64,000 nt of DNA. Source: Doris montereyensis (Eukaryota; Mollusca; Gastropoda; Nudibranchia; Dorididae). The stretch covers positions 72,501-136,500 of the forward strand of contig JAXRKP010000635.1 in assembly GCA_037039925.1 (NCBI GenBank). Direction: 5' to 3'. Within the stretch, counting starts at the first letter, position 1. The number at the start of each line of letters is the position of its first letter. The notes below the pieces were generated by a model that searched no databases, had not been told where the DNA came from, and saw nothing but the letters and a program-made list of their open reading frames with translations. Shown piece after piece: positions 62,708 through 64,000 of this stretch. Position numbers and translations under genes: made by a program.

Positions 62708-63468
62708 CACTCAAACCTCGTTCTACCGTCAACTATTGTAACGGGTAACTTGGCGTTATAACTTGTGAAAATACCTTCTTTTCGTATTACAAACCAATTA
62801 CAATGAGGAAAATAATCAATATTTCACTAACTAATCCACTAGAAGAAAAACAATAACTGACAAGACAATGAAGACCTAATGCATGTGAAATGGCTATGGT
62901 AGATGTAGTATCATATAGTAATGGTAGAATCGCCCTGTCTCTTATGTAGTCTAGAAAAAATATCAACAGAAACACCCGTAACTCAAAATGGATTAGCCTA
63001 GGTTTTGACACTGTTGTGAAGCCTAATTCTAGCCACTCAATTGGACCCAATCATAGCCATGCCTACCCCGCCAAGGTATTGTCCATTGTCAGGATGACAT
63101 GATCTGGGCCTATGCAGATGCTACTCTTTATTCAGCTGACCTAGGCGTAAGCAATGGACGACAAATGTCTCCAAACCTTCAGTACTCTCATTCTCATAAA
63201 GAAGAAGCCTTTGGTGTCACTAGTGTCAGTGTAATTTCTGTAAGTAAGATACACAATCATGTCAGTGATCCTTGTGTCTGTGTGTATAGTGTGTATTTGA
63301 CTTCGTGATCTGTGACCAAGCCAAACTACATTCTACTTTGGGAAAGTGGGATGGCATGCATGATGGCAGTATAATGAGATGTATTTTACAACATTTTACA
63401 ATACATGTAGCTAAGAAGGAGTTTTTCTGTCAAATCATTGGCAGATGGCGGTATAATGAGGTTGAGTG
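62708..63468. mobile_element. 761-bp TIR element with TA duplication
   Basis: Left end CACTCAAACCTCGTTCTACC and right end GGCGGTATAATGAGGTTGAGTG are imperfect inverted repeats, flanked by TA. Related ends without partners occur at 59218 (cactcaaaccttgttatact) and 57840. No transposase domain recognised. Confidence 0.75.
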
Positions 63469-64000
63469 TACATTTACGATTTTCTTCCCACTTTAAATTT
63501 AAAGTTTACATACTGAATGAAGACAAACACTTGAAAGACACAACAGACAATTGCGATCAAAATTTCAGTATTTAAATTTAATACTACTACACATTTCAAT
63601 GCTGATTACGAAAATATTTACATCATTTATGCATGTAATAGTGTTTAATTATAATCATAGCTGTTCAGATCACAAAATTCATTAAGAAAAAACCTCAACC
63701 CAAAACAAAATGAGTTACAAAAAAATATCTGTTTGCTGACAATTTGTCATATTTAAAAAAAAAAAAACATTAATGAGGAAGCAGTACATGTGTTTCCTTA
63801 GTGCACTTACACATTCACACAGGGAGACAAATACACTCAAACAAAAGTAACCATTAATCTATACAACAATATATACAATTGACAATATGAACTCTTTGAA
63901 CATATTAATCACTTTCTGGCTCATATTGGAGCCCTCAGATGCTACATTTATCATTACTATCAACATTTTGTCTACTTCTTGACACTTGATGCCATAAATA

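Larger units (their letters stand above)
59526..64000. other. region downstream of KIF11, no gene seen
   Basis: No conserved coding frame on either strand. It holds a SINE-A copy, one 184-bp and one 761-bp TIR element, and several loose TIR-like ends (60490 gtgaaacctgtctatccggg; 61305 acagtagttcactatttgct). I see nothing in 63490-64000. Confidence 0.65.

Overview
The window is animal nuclear DNA. It holds two multi-exon genes, both on the + strand, with GT-AG introns, surrounded and interrupted by many repeats. Gene 1 (about 995-28615) is NCBP1, the 80-kDa subunit of the nuclear cap-binding complex, in 23 coding exons. Gene 2 (about 35541-59525) is KIF11/Eg5, the tetrameric kinesin-5 spindle motor, in 25 coding exons. 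Both were assembled exon by exon from splice sites, codon phase and family conservation. The lengths implied (about 795 and 1070 residues) match the families. A mollusc, probably a gastropod, is my best guess for the organism. The grounds are AT-rich introns, copies of the AAGGGAGATAACTC-type motif common in molluscan DNA, tRNA-derived SINEs, and frequent TACATGTA and AGATCTAG strings. This is inference, not a sequence match.

Layout: 1-994 upstream of NCBP1, no gene seen; 995-27777 NCBP1 coding exons and introns, carrying a (CT)n tract, a pogo-like TIR element, LINE fragments, SINEs and a 2.3-kb array of 54-bp units in intron 20; 27778-28615 NCBP1 3' UTR, mostly a 48-bp tandem repeat; 28616-35540 intergenic, with SINEs, a nested insertion, and (CT)n, (TA)n and (GAA)n tracts; 35541-58763 KIF11, whose introns carry two LINE fragments and several minisatellites; 58764-59525 KIF11 3' UTR; 59526-64000 intergenic, with SINE and MITE copies and no gene seen.

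The two genes act in separate processes: cap-dependent RNA processing and export for NCBP1, bipolar spindle assembly for KIF11. Nothing in the window suggests a shared operon or pathway.

Main oddity: splice sites and conserved residues look intact, yet several coding exons are out of frame by one base, mostly at short homopolymers. Indel errors in an unpolished assembly explain this better than decay of two essential genes. No new multi-gene system is visible. The most novel content is the repeats: a triplicated 5' splice site, three in-frame minisatellites (48, 54 and 63 bp), small TIR elements with TA duplications, and a SINE nested in an older repeat.
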